Shown here: positions 38,601 to 47,695 of the stretch, piece after piece
Position numbering within the stretch: the first letter of the stretch is position 1
Layout of the letters: every line of letters begins with the position of its first letter
Assembly: GCA_019359325.1 (NCBI GenBank)
Contig: JAHHHN010000010.1
Location: 124,001-188,000 of the forward strand
DNA from: Mojavia pulchra JT2-VF2
GTDB lineage: Bacteria; Cyanobacteriota; Cyanobacteriia; Cyanobacteriales; Nostocaceae
Direction: 5' to 3'
Length of the DNA: 64,000 nucleotides
Made by a program: the position numbers and the translations under genes
The notes under the pieces: generated by a model
Seen by the model: the letters and a program-made list of their open reading frames with translations, nothing else
Told to the model about the DNA's origin: nothing
The model's database searches: none

Positions 38601-39532
38601 GGAGAAAGCCCCGACAGTTGTGACTCCCATTGCTCAATCGGCCCGCCACTGAGAATCACCTGTAAGACTGGCACATCCAATTTTTCCCACAGCTTGATTT
38701 CGGGTGTTTCTGTTTCCAACCGCGCCAGAGAAAAACTTGTTGTGTTGAGCAGTAGTGCGATTGGTTCGGATTCTTTGGGCTGAAACAATTCGCTCAACTC
38801 AGCTTGGACATCAGGTTCGCGCAATGAAGTCACAAACACTGGCACAGGTTGTAAATTTTTCTGTGCCAAAGCTTCACATAAAGTATCAATTACCTTAGTA
38901 TTTCCTGCTAGATAATGGGCGCGGTAAAATAAAATACCGACTTTGGGCATGGGGCATTGAGGAAGTTCTTTCCTAGTCCCCCGTACCCACTCATACAAAC
39001 CGACACGGGGAATTAATTGGGGTGGTGGAGGATTAAATGTAGTTGATAGGCAAGTATCAGCAATCAACTTGAGTGCGTTAACAACATTCTCTACACCACC
39101 TTGGCTAAAGTATTGCCATACTTGGTTAACAATATCCAAAGGCACGGTAGACTGGGAAATTAAGTCGGGATCAAAAGCATCGTCCCCTGGCATTACAATG
39201 AGGGTTATACCATTACGTTGAACAATTTCCTGTAAAACTTCTAAACCGTAAGCCCAATAGGAACGTCCCCCTAACAGGCGCAAAATAACTACCTCGGCAA
39301 GTTCTAATACTTGCTCTCCATAAGTATCTATACTTAGTTGTTGCTGTAACTGTAACAAGTTGGCAACTCTTAATGCAGGGAATGTAGCGGGTAATTTAGG
39401 TACGGCAGCCGCTAGGGTTTGAATGTCGGTATCAGCAGCCGTAATAAATACAAACGGAGCTGGAGTTTGTTCTAAAAAAATCAAACCTTCTGACTGATTC
39501 CATCCTCCGGATGTGGCGCTTACACGATGCAT
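35621..39532 (-). CDS. cobN: Cobaltochelatase large subunit CobN
   Basis: 1303 residues, within the CobN range. The core has [60 protein letters not shown] and the late part [32 protein letters not shown]. It inserts cobalt into hydrogenobyrinic acid a,c-diamide in B12 synthesis. ChlH (magnesium) is a paralogue with similar length, but the opening and the family order look CobN-like. Two repeat-derived inserts interrupt the sequence in frame: at about 480-540 (low-complexity, from DNA 37917-38100) and a short one at about 829-843. The gene still reads through, so it is likely functional. Its stop is 18 bases before the start of the peptidoglycan-binding gene, on the same strand, so they may share a transcript. 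Confidence 0.92.
   Translation of the reverse strand: [1303 protein letters not shown]
37917..38100. repeat. Dispersed repeat inserted in frame in cobN
   Basis: G-rich tandem units (GGGATTGGGCATTGGGTATT) lead into TTGCTCCACTTGGGGAGCC...GGGTTCCCCGACTTGAGGGG...GGCGTGAAACCCCTGCGTACCCGTCA. The reverse of this block recurs at about 58925-59060. Its length keeps the cobN frame open. Confidence 0.75.
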
Positions 39533-39619
39533 AATTCTGTATTACCGTCTTAAACTGTTGATTAGAACACAATAAAAACCTTTTAGCGCAGCAGCTAGCC
39601 CCTCACCAGACTTTTGAAA

Positions 39620-41659
39620 ATGCTTAGTTCTTCTGATTTGAGCTTTTCCCGAACCCTACCTTTAGATCTATTTAATGAGCTTGGAGAATTGTTGCAACAA
39701 CAGATGGCTCAAGCAGTGGGAAATGGCGCTTTGGTACTAACAGAAGCTGTACTGGCAAGAATTCGTATACCTGTTGAATGGCAGAAGCAAAGGTTTACAT
39801 TGCTAGTTTCTGAGCAGTTTAGTGCGCTCTTGGTAGGGAAACCAGAGGAGAGCGGAGAATTTACTTCATTGATTCAAGACTCAGCACACAGAGATGAGGA
39901 ATCAAGAATAACTGCTATTTTGACATTTAATTCAGAGGCGATCGCCTCCTTTCTCTCGACATTGAGAGAATTGTTTAGGCGTGATTCATATACTCACCAT
40001 AATCTGGAACGCTATAGTCAAATTTTGGGTACTAATGATGCCACGCTCCAAAGTCAATTCACACTCTTGCTATTAGAATATCTCCTACCGCACGTAAACC
40101 ACGGGGAAAGTATAACACCAACTTCCAACTCTCCTAATGTTTATGTCTGTCAGGCAGTGGAAGATGCCCTACAAAAACAGATTGCCCAAGAGCGGTTGTT
40201 AAATCAAGTGACAAGCCAAATCCGTAAAAGCCTAGATTTGTCGGTAATTATGGCGACGGCAGTTACACAAGTGCGTGAGTTTTTAGAATTAGACAGATTA
40301 GTAATATATAAATTTGAGGGTACTAGAGGCAAAACTCAACACCAGTTTGATACTGCTACCCTCAATGGCAACAATCCCCGCACGAGGCTGGATTCCCAAT
40401 GGGTAGAATCCGCGCCAGCATCTACATCACTCAATGGACAGCACTCACCCCCTCTCTCACTCAACCCCCAACCCCCACAACGAGACTACCAACATGGGGG
40501 TTGTATTGTATACGAAGCCAGGGCTACAGATGACATTCCGTCAGTTCTAAATTACAAGGAAGAAATTTGCTTTGTACGCACTTCTCCATGTTGGGAGAAG
40601 TATCGTCAAGGTTTTACCTTAGCTGTGGATGATGTCGAAAAAACTTATGCTCTAGAAGAGTGTTTGTTAAATTTTTTAAGAGAAGCCCAAGTCAAAGCAA
40701 AGTTGGCTGCGCCAATTATGTTTGAGGAGAAACTTTGGGGGCTGCTGATTGCTCATCAGTGCAATGGATCACGCCAATGGACTGAGAGTGACAAAAATTT
40801 GTTAACTTATATTGCGGAACAATTAGCGATCGCCATTCATCAAGCTGAGTTGATGCGATCGCTGACACAAGAAAAACACACCCTAGAACAAAGAGTTGTA
40901 GAACGTACAGTCGCACTGCGCGATGCCCTACTTGCTGCCGAAGCTGCTAGCCGCCTCAGAAATGAATTTTTGGCTACCATCAGCCATGAATTGCTCACTC
41001 CTTTAACTTATGTCATTGGAATGTCTTCTACACTGTTACGCTGGCCTTTAGGTGAGTTGAGCCAGCGACAACGGGATTATCTCCAAACCATTCATGACAG
41101 CGGAGAACATTTATTAGAAATGATTAATGACATCCTTGATTTATCTCAAATCGAGGCTGGTAAGACAGTTTTAAATATTTCCGAATTTTCTTTGGTGAAT
41201 GTAGCAGAAACTGCTATTACCTCACTAGGAGAAAAAGCCACCAACGAACAAATCAATCTCAAACTCGATCTGCAAATCGATCCAAGACGCGATCGCTTCA
41301 CTGCCGATGCGGTACGAGTAGAACAAATTCTCTCGAATTTATTAACTAATGCTGTTAAATTCACGCCTGAAGGTGGCAGCGTCACCTTACGCCTTTGGGT
41401 AGAAGACAACACAGCTATCTTTCAAATAGAAGATACTGGCATAGGTATTCCCGAAGAGCAATTGCCACTACTGTTCGAGAAATTTCAGCAACTCGATACA
41501 CCCTATCGCCGCCGCTACGAAGGCACTGGGCTTGGTTTAGCTTTAACTAAACAACTTGTGGAACTCCATCGTGGTCGAATCGAAGTTGAATCCACTGTAG
41601 GAATTGGCTCAATTTTTACCGTATGGATACCAGCCCAGCCAATGAAAGTGTTGAAATGA
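39620..41659 (+). CDS. GAF histidine kinase with DICT-like N-terminus and altered cyanobacteriochrome motif
   Basis: 679 residues from the ATG at 39620 (a TTG two codons earlier is in frame). Residues about 15-125 resemble a DICT-type sensory domain (FTLLVSEQFSALLVG, ITAILTFNSEAIASFL). A GAF domain (about 190-410) is interrupted after DRLVIYKFEGTRGK by some 60 low-complexity residues. It resumes with CIVYEARATDDIPS; further on are EICF (Cys317) and ALEECLLNFL (Cys348, but Leu349 where His is expected), followed by VKAKLAAP. HisKA has ATISHELLTPLTY (His456); the ATPase domain has NLLTNAVKFTPEGG, DTGIGI and GTGLGLAL. The protein is cytoplasmic. It is divergent from cobN with about 85 bases between starts. 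Confidence 0.85.
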   Translation: MLSSSDLSFSRTLPLDLFNELGELLQQQMAQAVGNGALVLTEAVLARIRIPVEWQKQRFTLLVSEQFSALLVGKPEESGEFTSLIQDSAHRDEESRITAILTFNSEAIASFLSTLRELFRRDSYTHHNLERYSQILGTNDATLQSQFTLLLLEYLLPHVNHGESITPTSNSPNVYVCQAVEDALQKQIAQERLLNQVTSQIRKSLDLSVIMATAVTQVREFLELDRLVIYKFEGTRGKTQHQFDTATLNGNNPRTRLDSQWVESAPASTSLNGQHSPPLSLNPQPPQRDYQHGGCIVYEARATDDIPSVLNYKEEICFVRTSPCWEKYRQGFTLAVDDVEKTYALEECLLNFLREAQVKAKLAAPIMFEEKLWGLLIAHQCNGSRQWTESDKNLLTYIAEQLAIAIHQAELMRSLTQEKHTLEQRVVERTVALRDALLAAEAASRLRNEFLATISHELLTPLTYVIGMSSTLLRWPLGELSQRQRDYLQTIHDSGEHLLEMINDILDLSQIEAGKTVLNISEFSLVNVAETAITSLGEKATNEQINLKLDLQIDPRRDRFTADAVRVEQILSNLLTNAVKFTPEGGSVTLRLWVEDNTAIFQIEDTGIGIPEEQLPLLFEKFQQLDTPYRRRYEGTGLGLALTKQLVELHRGRIEVESTVGIGSIFTVWIPAQPMKVLK

Positions 41660-41679
41660 TGAGTGAGATGGGCATTGGG

Positions 41680-41850
41680 CATTGAGCATTGGGCATTGGG
41701 TGAAGAGGACAAGGAGCATGGGGGACGGGGAGACAAGGAGCAAGAGTTATTCATAGTTCTTTCCCCTTGTCCCCTTGTCCCCTTGTCTCCCCTGCTCCCT
41801 GCCCCCTGCTCCCCTGCTTTCTCCCAGTCCCTAGTCTCCAGGCCCTGACT
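41680..41850. repeat. GGGCATT/CCCCTTGT tandem-repeat block
   Basis: GGGCATTGGGCATTGAGCATT units face CCCCTTGTCCCCTTGTCCCC units around GGAGCAAGAGTTATTCATAGTTCTTT, almost identical to the core at 23890-23935. It fills the space between the kinase and nanE. Confidence 0.65.
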
Positions 41851-41851
41851 C

Positions 41852-42544
41852 ATGAATTATGACGATTTAATTTCAAGCTTAAAAAACGGACTGATTGTGT
41901 CCTGTCAAGCACCTATTGATTCGCCATTGCACGAACCAATAGTAATTGCAGCAATGGCACAAGCTGCTGTGAATAATGGTGCAGTTGGTGTGCGTATCGA
42001 CACTCCCAATCATATCAGTACCGTGCGTGCAAAAGTGAAAGTGCCGATTATTGGGCTATGGAAACAAGTAATAGCTGGCTCTGATGTATACATAACACCA
42101 CAGTCTCATCATGCGGCTGCTGTGGCGCAAGCCGGAGCCGATATTATAGCCATAGATGCAACTCTGAGAAACCGCCCTGGTGATGAAACAATAGCGGAAA
42201 TTATTGCCCGAATTCATCAAGAATTTAATAAACCAGTGATGGCAGATGTAGATACAATTGAGGCGGCAAAAGCAGCTGTAAATGCTGGAGCAGATATGGT
42301 GGGAACAACTCTTTTTGGTTATACTGTCTCAACTAAGCATCTTTCTCCTCCTGGTTGGGAACTTCTGAGTCAAATTGTAGAACAGCTAGATATTCCCACT
42401 ATTTGTGAAGGTGGTATTTCCTCACCCCAAATGGCTCGCAAAGCCTTAGATTTAGGAGCTAATGCTGTTGTAGTTGGCACTGCTATTACTGGTATTGATT
42501 TCCAAGTAAAAGCATATCAATCAGTGCTAAATTCTCAAAAATAG
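41852..42544 (+). CDS. nanE: N-acetylmannosamine-6-phosphate 2-epimerase
   Basis: 230 residues. It begins with IVSCQAPIDSPLHEPIVIAAMAQAAVNNGAVGVRID and continues VPIIGLWKQ, DATLRNRPGDETIAEII, and VMADVDTIEAAKAAVNAGADMVGTTLFGYT. SPQMARKALDLGANAVVVGTAITG closes the TIM barrel, the NanE family order. It interconverts ManNAc-6-P and GlcNAc-6-P in the cytoplasm. No other sialic-acid genes are near, so it may feed amino-sugar recycling. ATG at 41852 follows the repeat block closely. ackA follows about 200 bases downstream. Confidence 0.92.
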   Translation: MNYDDLISSLKNGLIVSCQAPIDSPLHEPIVIAAMAQAAVNNGAVGVRIDTPNHISTVRAKVKVPIIGLWKQVIAGSDVYITPQSHHAAAVAQAGADIIAIDATLRNRPGDETIAEIIARIHQEFNKPVMADVDTIEAAKAAVNAGADMVGTTLFGYTVSTKHLSPPGWELLSQIVEQLDIPTICEGGISSPQMARKALDLGANAVVVGTAITGIDFQVKAYQSVLNSQK

Positions 42545-42750
42545 GTATTAAATGAAATACTCATAAACAGAATTTATCTGAAAAGAAATAATTACTGACA
42601 TTTTGTTTTTTATTAATAGATAATTTATGTTGAATGTGCTTAGATGTAAATAATTAAATCTACATATAATAATATTCAATAAAATTTAACGTTTAATTAG
42701 GTTGAGCTACTTACCTGATTTTTGTGTACTTAAGTGGTCATGAAATTAGT

Positions 42751-43968
42751 ATGAAAATCCTTGTACTCAATGCTGGATCTAGTAGTCAAAAAAGTTGTTT
42801 GTATGAGATACCAGATGATGGTCTCCCAGAAAAAGCACCCCAGCCGCTTTGGGAAGGGAAAGTAAACTGGACTCAAGACCGAGGTGTGGCAGAAATTCAG
42901 GTCAAAACTGCTACAGGTGAAGTGCTGCAAGAATCAATCTATGCTGACTCCCGACGCGCCCACGTCGCCTATATGCTTTATACTCTGACTCGTGGAGCCA
43001 CTAAGGTGATTAGTCATCTGTCAGAAATCGATGTGGTAGGTCATCGTGTAGTACATGGTGGGCAGGACTATCGCCATAGTGTGGTAATTACTGAGGAAGT
43101 CAAACAAGCGATCACCCAACTTGCTACCTTAGCTCCAGCACATAATCCAGCCGCTTTGGAAGGAATAGAAGCGATTGAACAAAGCTTGGGTGCAGTCAAA
43201 CAAGTAGCAGTATTTGATACAGGATTTCATGCTAGTTTACCTGATGCGGCGGCAATTTATCCTGGCCCCTATGAGTGGGTAGAGCAAGGTATCCGTCGTT
43301 ATGGTTTTCATGGCATTAGTCATCAATACTGTTCTCAACGTGCAGCTAAGATTCTTGGGCAAGATTTAGCATCCTTGCGGTTGATCACCTGCCATTTGGG
43401 TAACGGCTGCTCTTTGGCAGCAATTAAAAATGGTCGTAGCATTGATACGACTATGGGCTTCACACCCTTGGACGGACTCATGATGGGCAGTCGTTGTGGT
43501 TCGATTGATCCGGGGATTCTGATTTACCTTTTACGGCAATCTAATTACTCAGCCGAAAGCTTGGACTATGTTCTTAATAAAGCTTCAGGCTTACGTGGAA
43601 TTTCTGGCATATCCAGCGATTTGCCGCAAGTCATAGAGGCGATCGCCCAAGGTAACTACCGCGCTCAACTCGCTTGGGATATCTACATACATCGCTTGCG
43701 GTCTGGTATTGGTTCTATGCTTGCCAGTTTGGGAGGATTAGATGCCTTGATATTCACCGCAGGTATAGGTGAAAAATCTCCAGGAATTCGCCAAGCTGCT
43801 TCAGAAGGTTTTACGTTTTTAGGGCTGAAAATAGACCCAGAGAAAAATCAACGCAACCCCGTTGATGAAGATATTGCCACCCCTGATTCAGCAGTTCGAG
43901 TATTAGTGATTCATACTCAAGAAGATTGGGCGATCGCTCAACAATGTTGGCAATTATTGAAAAAGTAA
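42751..43968 (+). CDS. ackA: Acetate kinase
   Basis: 405 residues from ATG at 42751 (a GTG nine codons earlier is open, but the family N-terminus KILVLNAGSSSQK starts here). Motifs are VVGHRVVHGG, AVFDTGFHASLP (catalytic Asp), RRYGFHGISHQY, LGNGCSLAAI and MGFTPLDGLMMGSRCGSIDP. It makes acetyl phosphate from acetate and ATP, or ATP in the reverse direction, in fermentation and overflow. No phosphotransacetylase gene is adjacent. It may be monocistronic; the following gene begins 107 bases later. Confidence 0.96.
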   Translation: MKILVLNAGSSSQKSCLYEIPDDGLPEKAPQPLWEGKVNWTQDRGVAEIQVKTATGEVLQESIYADSRRAHVAYMLYTLTRGATKVISHLSEIDVVGHRVVHGGQDYRHSVVITEEVKQAITQLATLAPAHNPAALEGIEAIEQSLGAVKQVAVFDTGFHASLPDAAAIYPGPYEWVEQGIRRYGFHGISHQYCSQRAAKILGQDLASLRLITCHLGNGCSLAAIKNGRSIDTTMGFTPLDGLMMGSRCGSIDPGILIYLLRQSNYSAESLDYVLNKASGLRGISGISSDLPQVIEAIAQGNYRAQLAWDIYIHRLRSGIGSMLASLGGLDALIFTAGIGEKSPGIRQAASEGFTFLGLKIDPEKNQRNPVDEDIATPDSAVRVLVIHTQEDWAIAQQCWQLLKK

Positions 43969-44075
43969 ACATCTACATTTTATTGCGCTGCTGGCATTAA
44001 GTCTGCTGTTACTTTTAGAAAATTTGTGGCTACTATATACCTGTAATCCATAGCTAAAAAGGTAACTTAAGCAGA

Positions 44076-44864
44076 ATGTCCGCCTTATCTCGTCAATCTG
44101 TTGGTGCATCTTTCGCAATCTGTTTGTGTATGCTAGGAGTCGGCTTGTTACAATATCCCCGACTGCAACAGCTTCTAAATAGTAAACAAGCTGCTTCTGT
44201 TGAAACTTTAGAGCGAGAAATTAAATTAGAAAAAAAACGTCTCAACTTACTTAATCAAATGCCCAGTTTTGGGTATGATAATTTGATTGCTGATTGGGTA
44301 TATCTTAATTTTTTGCAATATTTTGGTGATGAAGAGGCTCGTGCCAAAACAGGTTACAGTCTAAGCCCAGAGTATTTTGAAGTTATACTTGGACGCGATC
44401 CACGATTTTTAGGCGCTTATTTAGGTATGTCTACTAGTACTTCTATGTATGCAGCTATGCCTGAAAAATCTATAGAGTTGATGGAGAAAAGTTTAAAATT
44501 TTTATCTCCTGAAGTCCCGAAAAAATCTTATTATGTTTGGCGTTATAAAGGCATAGATGAGTTACTCTTTTTAGGAGATTCTCAAGCCGCCAAGCAATCT
44601 TTTATAAGTGCTGCTAACTGGGCTAGTAACTATCCAGATGATGAAAGTAAAAATATAGTCCATATTTCCCAAAAAACTGTTAATTTTCTGGAGAGTAATC
44701 CTAATAGTAAAAATGCTCGAATTTCTAGCTGGGTAATGGTGTTAAATAACCAAGTCGATGAGAAAACTCGAAAAAGGGTAATTAGTGAAATAGAAGCTTT
44801 GGGAGGTAAAGTAATTACAACTCCTGAAGGCAATCACAGAGTTATATTACCTCCAAAAGATTGA
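44076..44864 (+). CDS. Membrane-anchored TPR-like protein of unknown function
   Basis: 262 residues. One transmembrane or uncleaved signal segment (about 8-28, SVGASFAICLCMLGVGLLQYP) is followed by a soluble domain with helical pairs, such as DPRFLGAYLGMSTSTSMYAAMPEKSIELMEKSLKFL and LFLGDSQAAKQSFISAANWAS. These resemble tetratricopeptide units without a clear consensus. A conserved-looking head is QMPSFGYDNLIADWVYLNFLQYFGD. I recall similar cyanobacterial proteins of unknown role. Its stop (TGA at 44862-44864) is 54 bases before the apparent pabC start. Confidence 0.75.
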   Translation: MSALSRQSVGASFAICLCMLGVGLLQYPRLQQLLNSKQAASVETLEREIKLEKKRLNLLNQMPSFGYDNLIADWVYLNFLQYFGDEEARAKTGYSLSPEYFEVILGRDPRFLGAYLGMSTSTSMYAAMPEKSIELMEKSLKFLSPEVPKKSYYVWRYKGIDELLFLGDSQAAKQSFISAANWASNYPDDESKNIVHISQKTVNFLESNPNSKNARISSWVMVLNNQVDEKTRKRVISEIEALGGKVITTPEGNHRVILPPKD

Positions 44865-44918
44865 GCGAGTAGATTATTTATTAATTATGCCCTATCAGCG
44901 ATTATTGAGGTTAGTGTT

Positions 44919-45704
44919 ATTTTTTGGTATCAAGGTAAATTAATCCACTCCCAATCTCTAGAATTAGACATTTATGATCCGGGACTACTTTACGGGGCGA
45001 CAGTTTTTACTACACTGCGGGTTTATGATAACTCGCTCGATAGTATTTTAACTAACTGGCTATCACACTGCGATCGCTTGCGGTTCTCACTACAAACTTT
45101 TAATTGGCAGCAACCAGACTGGAACAGAGTGCGTCAAGGTGCAGAAATCCTTAAAGCACAGTTTCCTGTTCTGCGAATCACCATCTTTCCCGATGGACGC
45201 GAGTGGATTATTGGCAGATTCTTACCAGATGATCTGGCAGAAAACCAAAAAAATGGCGTTGTCGCTGCTGTTGCTAGTGGAGAATTTAATCGTAGTCTTC
45301 CCTCTCATAAAACAGGTAACTACCTGGGTGCTTGGATAGCAAAGAAGAGTACCCTACAGTTGAATGCCCAAGAAGCAATTTTAGTCGATAATGCAGGAAA
45401 TTGGCTGGAAACAAGCACAGGTAACCTTTGGGGATGGCAGGATGGCTGTTGGTGGACACCGCCTCTAGCGGTGGGAATTTTGCCAGGAATCATGCGATCG
45501 CAGCTTGTCAAATGGTTGCAGCGCCAGCAACAGCAAGTAAAGGAGGAACCTTGGACACAAGAGTTAGTCAAGAAATTTGAAGCGATCGCCTACACTAACA
45601 GTGTGGTAGAAATTATCCCTATTCATACCGTTCAGCAGCCTTCAGGGCCGCTACAATATAATCCCTACCATCCTAGTTTTCATTTGCTAAGGAGTTTTTT
45701 TTAG
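44919..45704 (+). CDS. pabC: Aminodeoxychorismate lyase (class IV aminotransferase), apparent ATT start
   Basis: The frame opens right after the TGA at 44862-44864 and has no ATG, GTG or TTG before TTG at 45078, which would cut off the conserved start. The conserved N-terminus FWYQGKLIHSQSLELDIYDPGLLYGATVFTTLRVYD begins at 44922, preceded by ATT at 44919 and a GAGG eight bases earlier. The family Met is therefore apparently replaced by ATT. The PLP lysine lies in SHKTGNYLGAW; the C-terminal LVDNAGNWLETSTGNLWGW and LAVGILPGIMRSQL motifs are present. The full protein is about 261 residues. It makes p-aminobenzoate for folate. Start unconfirmed. Confidence 0.8.
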   Translation: MFWYQGKLIHSQSLELDIYDPGLLYGATVFTTLRVYDNSLDSILTNWLSHCDRLRFSLQTFNWQQPDWNRVRQGAEILKAQFPVLRITIFPDGREWIIGRFLPDDLAENQKNGVVAAVASGEFNRSLPSHKTGNYLGAWIAKKSTLQLNAQEAILVDNAGNWLETSTGNLWGWQDGCWWTPPLAVGILPGIMRSQLVKWLQRQQQQVKEEPWTQELVKKFEAIAYTNSVVEIIPIHTVQQPSGPLQYNPYHPSFHLLRSFF

Positions 45705-45824
45705 CATGACAGCGACGCCCATTTAGTATACGTTAAGATAAGTTAACATAATTCTTAAAAAAGACCTCTCTTTTAGCGTGCGTCTTAACGCATACGGACA
45801 AAAAATACAGGAGGATAAACCTCG

Positions 45825-47663
45825 GTGAATAAAAGATGGAGAAATGCGGGGCTGTACGCGCTGCTTTTTATTGTTGTCATTGCCTTAGGGACAGCATTCT
45901 TTGACAAACAACCTCAAAGCAGAGAGCCATTGCGGTACAGTCAGTTTATTCAAGAAGTTGAAAAAGGCAGAATAGATAAAGTCAGTTTGAGCGCAGACCG
46001 TTCTACTGCTCTTGTAACGTCCAGAGACGGCAACAAGAAAGTAGTAACTTTAGTTAACGATCCAGACTTGATTAATACCCTTACCGCCAAAGGTGTTGAT
46101 ATTTCTGTGTTGCCACAAACCGATGAAGGATTTTGGTTTAAGGCACTCAGCAGCTTATTTTTCCCTGTATTACTTCTAGTTGGCTTATTCTTCTTGTTAC
46201 GTCGTGCCCAAAGTGGCCCAGGCAGCCAAGCTATGAACTTTGGGAAATCTAAAGCCAGAGTTCAAATGGAGCCACAAACCCAGGTGACATTTGGTGATGT
46301 CGCTGGTATTGACCAAGCCAAACTAGAACTAAATGAAGTTGTAGACTTTCTCAAAAACGCCGATCGCTTTACCGCAGTTGGTGCAAAGATTCCTAAAGGC
46401 GTGCTGTTAGTTGGCCCTCCTGGTACAGGTAAAACCTTGCTAGCTCGTGCTGTAGCAGGCGAAGCAGGCGTACCTTTCTTCTCCATCTCTGGCTCTGAGT
46501 TTGTCGAAATGTTCGTGGGTGTGGGTGCTTCCCGCGTCCGTGACTTGTTCGAGCAAGCCAAGTCTAATGCCCCCTGTATCGTCTTCATTGATGAAATTGA
46601 CGCTGTAGGTCGTCAACGGGGCGCAGGTTTAGGTGGTGGTAATGATGAGCGCGAACAAACCCTCAACCAGCTGCTCACAGAAATGGACGGCTTTGAAGGC
46701 AACACCGGCATTATTATTATTGCTGCAACCAACCGTCCTGATGTACTAGATGCAGCACTGTTGCGTCCCGGTCGCTTTGACCGTCAAGTTGTCGTAGACC
46801 GTCCCGACTATGCCGGACGCAGTGAAATTCTCAAGGTTCATGCCCGTGGTAAGACCTTGGCAAAAGATGTGGACTTAGATAAAATCGCCCGTCGTACCCC
46901 TGGATTCACTGGTGCGGATTTATCTAACCTACTGAATGAAGCGGCAATTCTAGCTGCACGGCGCAACTTGACCGAAATTTCGATGGACGAAATCAACGAT
47001 GCCATCGATCGCGTGTTAGCTGGCCCAGAAAAGAAAGACCGGGTAATGAGCGAAAAGCGCAAAACCTTGGTCGCATATCATGAAGCTGGTCACGCCTTAG
47101 TTGGTGCTTTGATGCCCGACTATGACCCAGTGCAAAAGATTAGCATCATTCCTCGCGGTCGCGCTGGCGGTTTAACTTGGTTTACTCCTAGCGAAGACCG
47201 GATGGATACTGGCTTGTACAGCCGTGCTTATCTGGAGAATCAGATGGCAGTGGCTTTGGGCGGTCGGATTGCTGAAGAATTAATCTTTGGTGAAGAAGAA
47301 GTTACTACTGGTGCTTCTAACGACCTACAACAAGTTGCAAGAGTTGCCCGTCAGATGATTACACGCTTTGGAATGAGCGATCGCTTAGGGCCTGTTGCCC
47401 TTGGTCGTCAGCAAGGCAATATGTTCCTTGGTCGGGATATTATGTCAGAGCGTGATTTTTCTGAAGAAACCGCTGCGGCAATTGATGAAGAAGTCCGCAA
47501 ACTGGTGGATGTAGCTTATACTCGCGCCAAAGAAGTGTTGATGAATAACCGTCACATCTTGGATCAAATCGCGCAAATGCTGGTTGATAAGGAAACAGTA
47601 GATGCCGATGAGTTGCAAGATATTCTGGCAAATAACGATGTGAAAACTGCTGCTTTCGCATAA
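45825..47663 (+). CDS. ftsH: ATP-dependent zinc metalloprotease FtsH (FtsH1/3-like)
   Basis: 612 residues, GTG start with AGGAGG ten bases upstream. Two transmembrane segments (about 8-24 and 107-126) flank a short lumenal/periplasmic loop. The AAA module has Walker A GPPGTGKT (197-204), Walker [12 protein letters not shown] and [22 protein letters not shown]. The protease motif HEAGHALVG lies near 425. The sequence opening [11 protein letters not shown] resembles cyanobacterial FtsH3 (slr1604 type), known to act with FtsH1 in iron-stress control of Fur. This isoform call is from memory. It degrades membrane and regulatory proteins. A terminator follows. Confidence 0.93.
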   Translation: MNKRWRNAGLYALLFIVVIALGTAFFDKQPQSREPLRYSQFIQEVEKGRIDKVSLSADRSTALVTSRDGNKKVVTLVNDPDLINTLTAKGVDISVLPQTDEGFWFKALSSLFFPVLLLVGLFFLLRRAQSGPGSQAMNFGKSKARVQMEPQTQVTFGDVAGIDQAKLELNEVVDFLKNADRFTAVGAKIPKGVLLVGPPGTGKTLLARAVAGEAGVPFFSISGSEFVEMFVGVGASRVRDLFEQAKSNAPCIVFIDEIDAVGRQRGAGLGGGNDEREQTLNQLLTEMDGFEGNTGIIIIAATNRPDVLDAALLRPGRFDRQVVVDRPDYAGRSEILKVHARGKTLAKDVDLDKIARRTPGFTGADLSNLLNEAAILAARRNLTEISMDEINDAIDRVLAGPEKKDRVMSEKRKTLVAYHEAGHALVGALMPDYDPVQKISIIPRGRAGGLTWFTPSEDRMDTGLYSRAYLENQMAVALGGRIAEELIFGEEEVTTGASNDLQQVARVARQMITRFGMSDRLGPVALGRQQGNMFLGRDIMSERDFSEETAAAIDEEVRKLVDVAYTRAKEVLMNNRHILDQIAQMLVDKETVDADELQDILANNDVKTAAFA

Positions 47664-47695
47664 GCGATTTCTGCTAAGATTTAAAATCTAAAATC

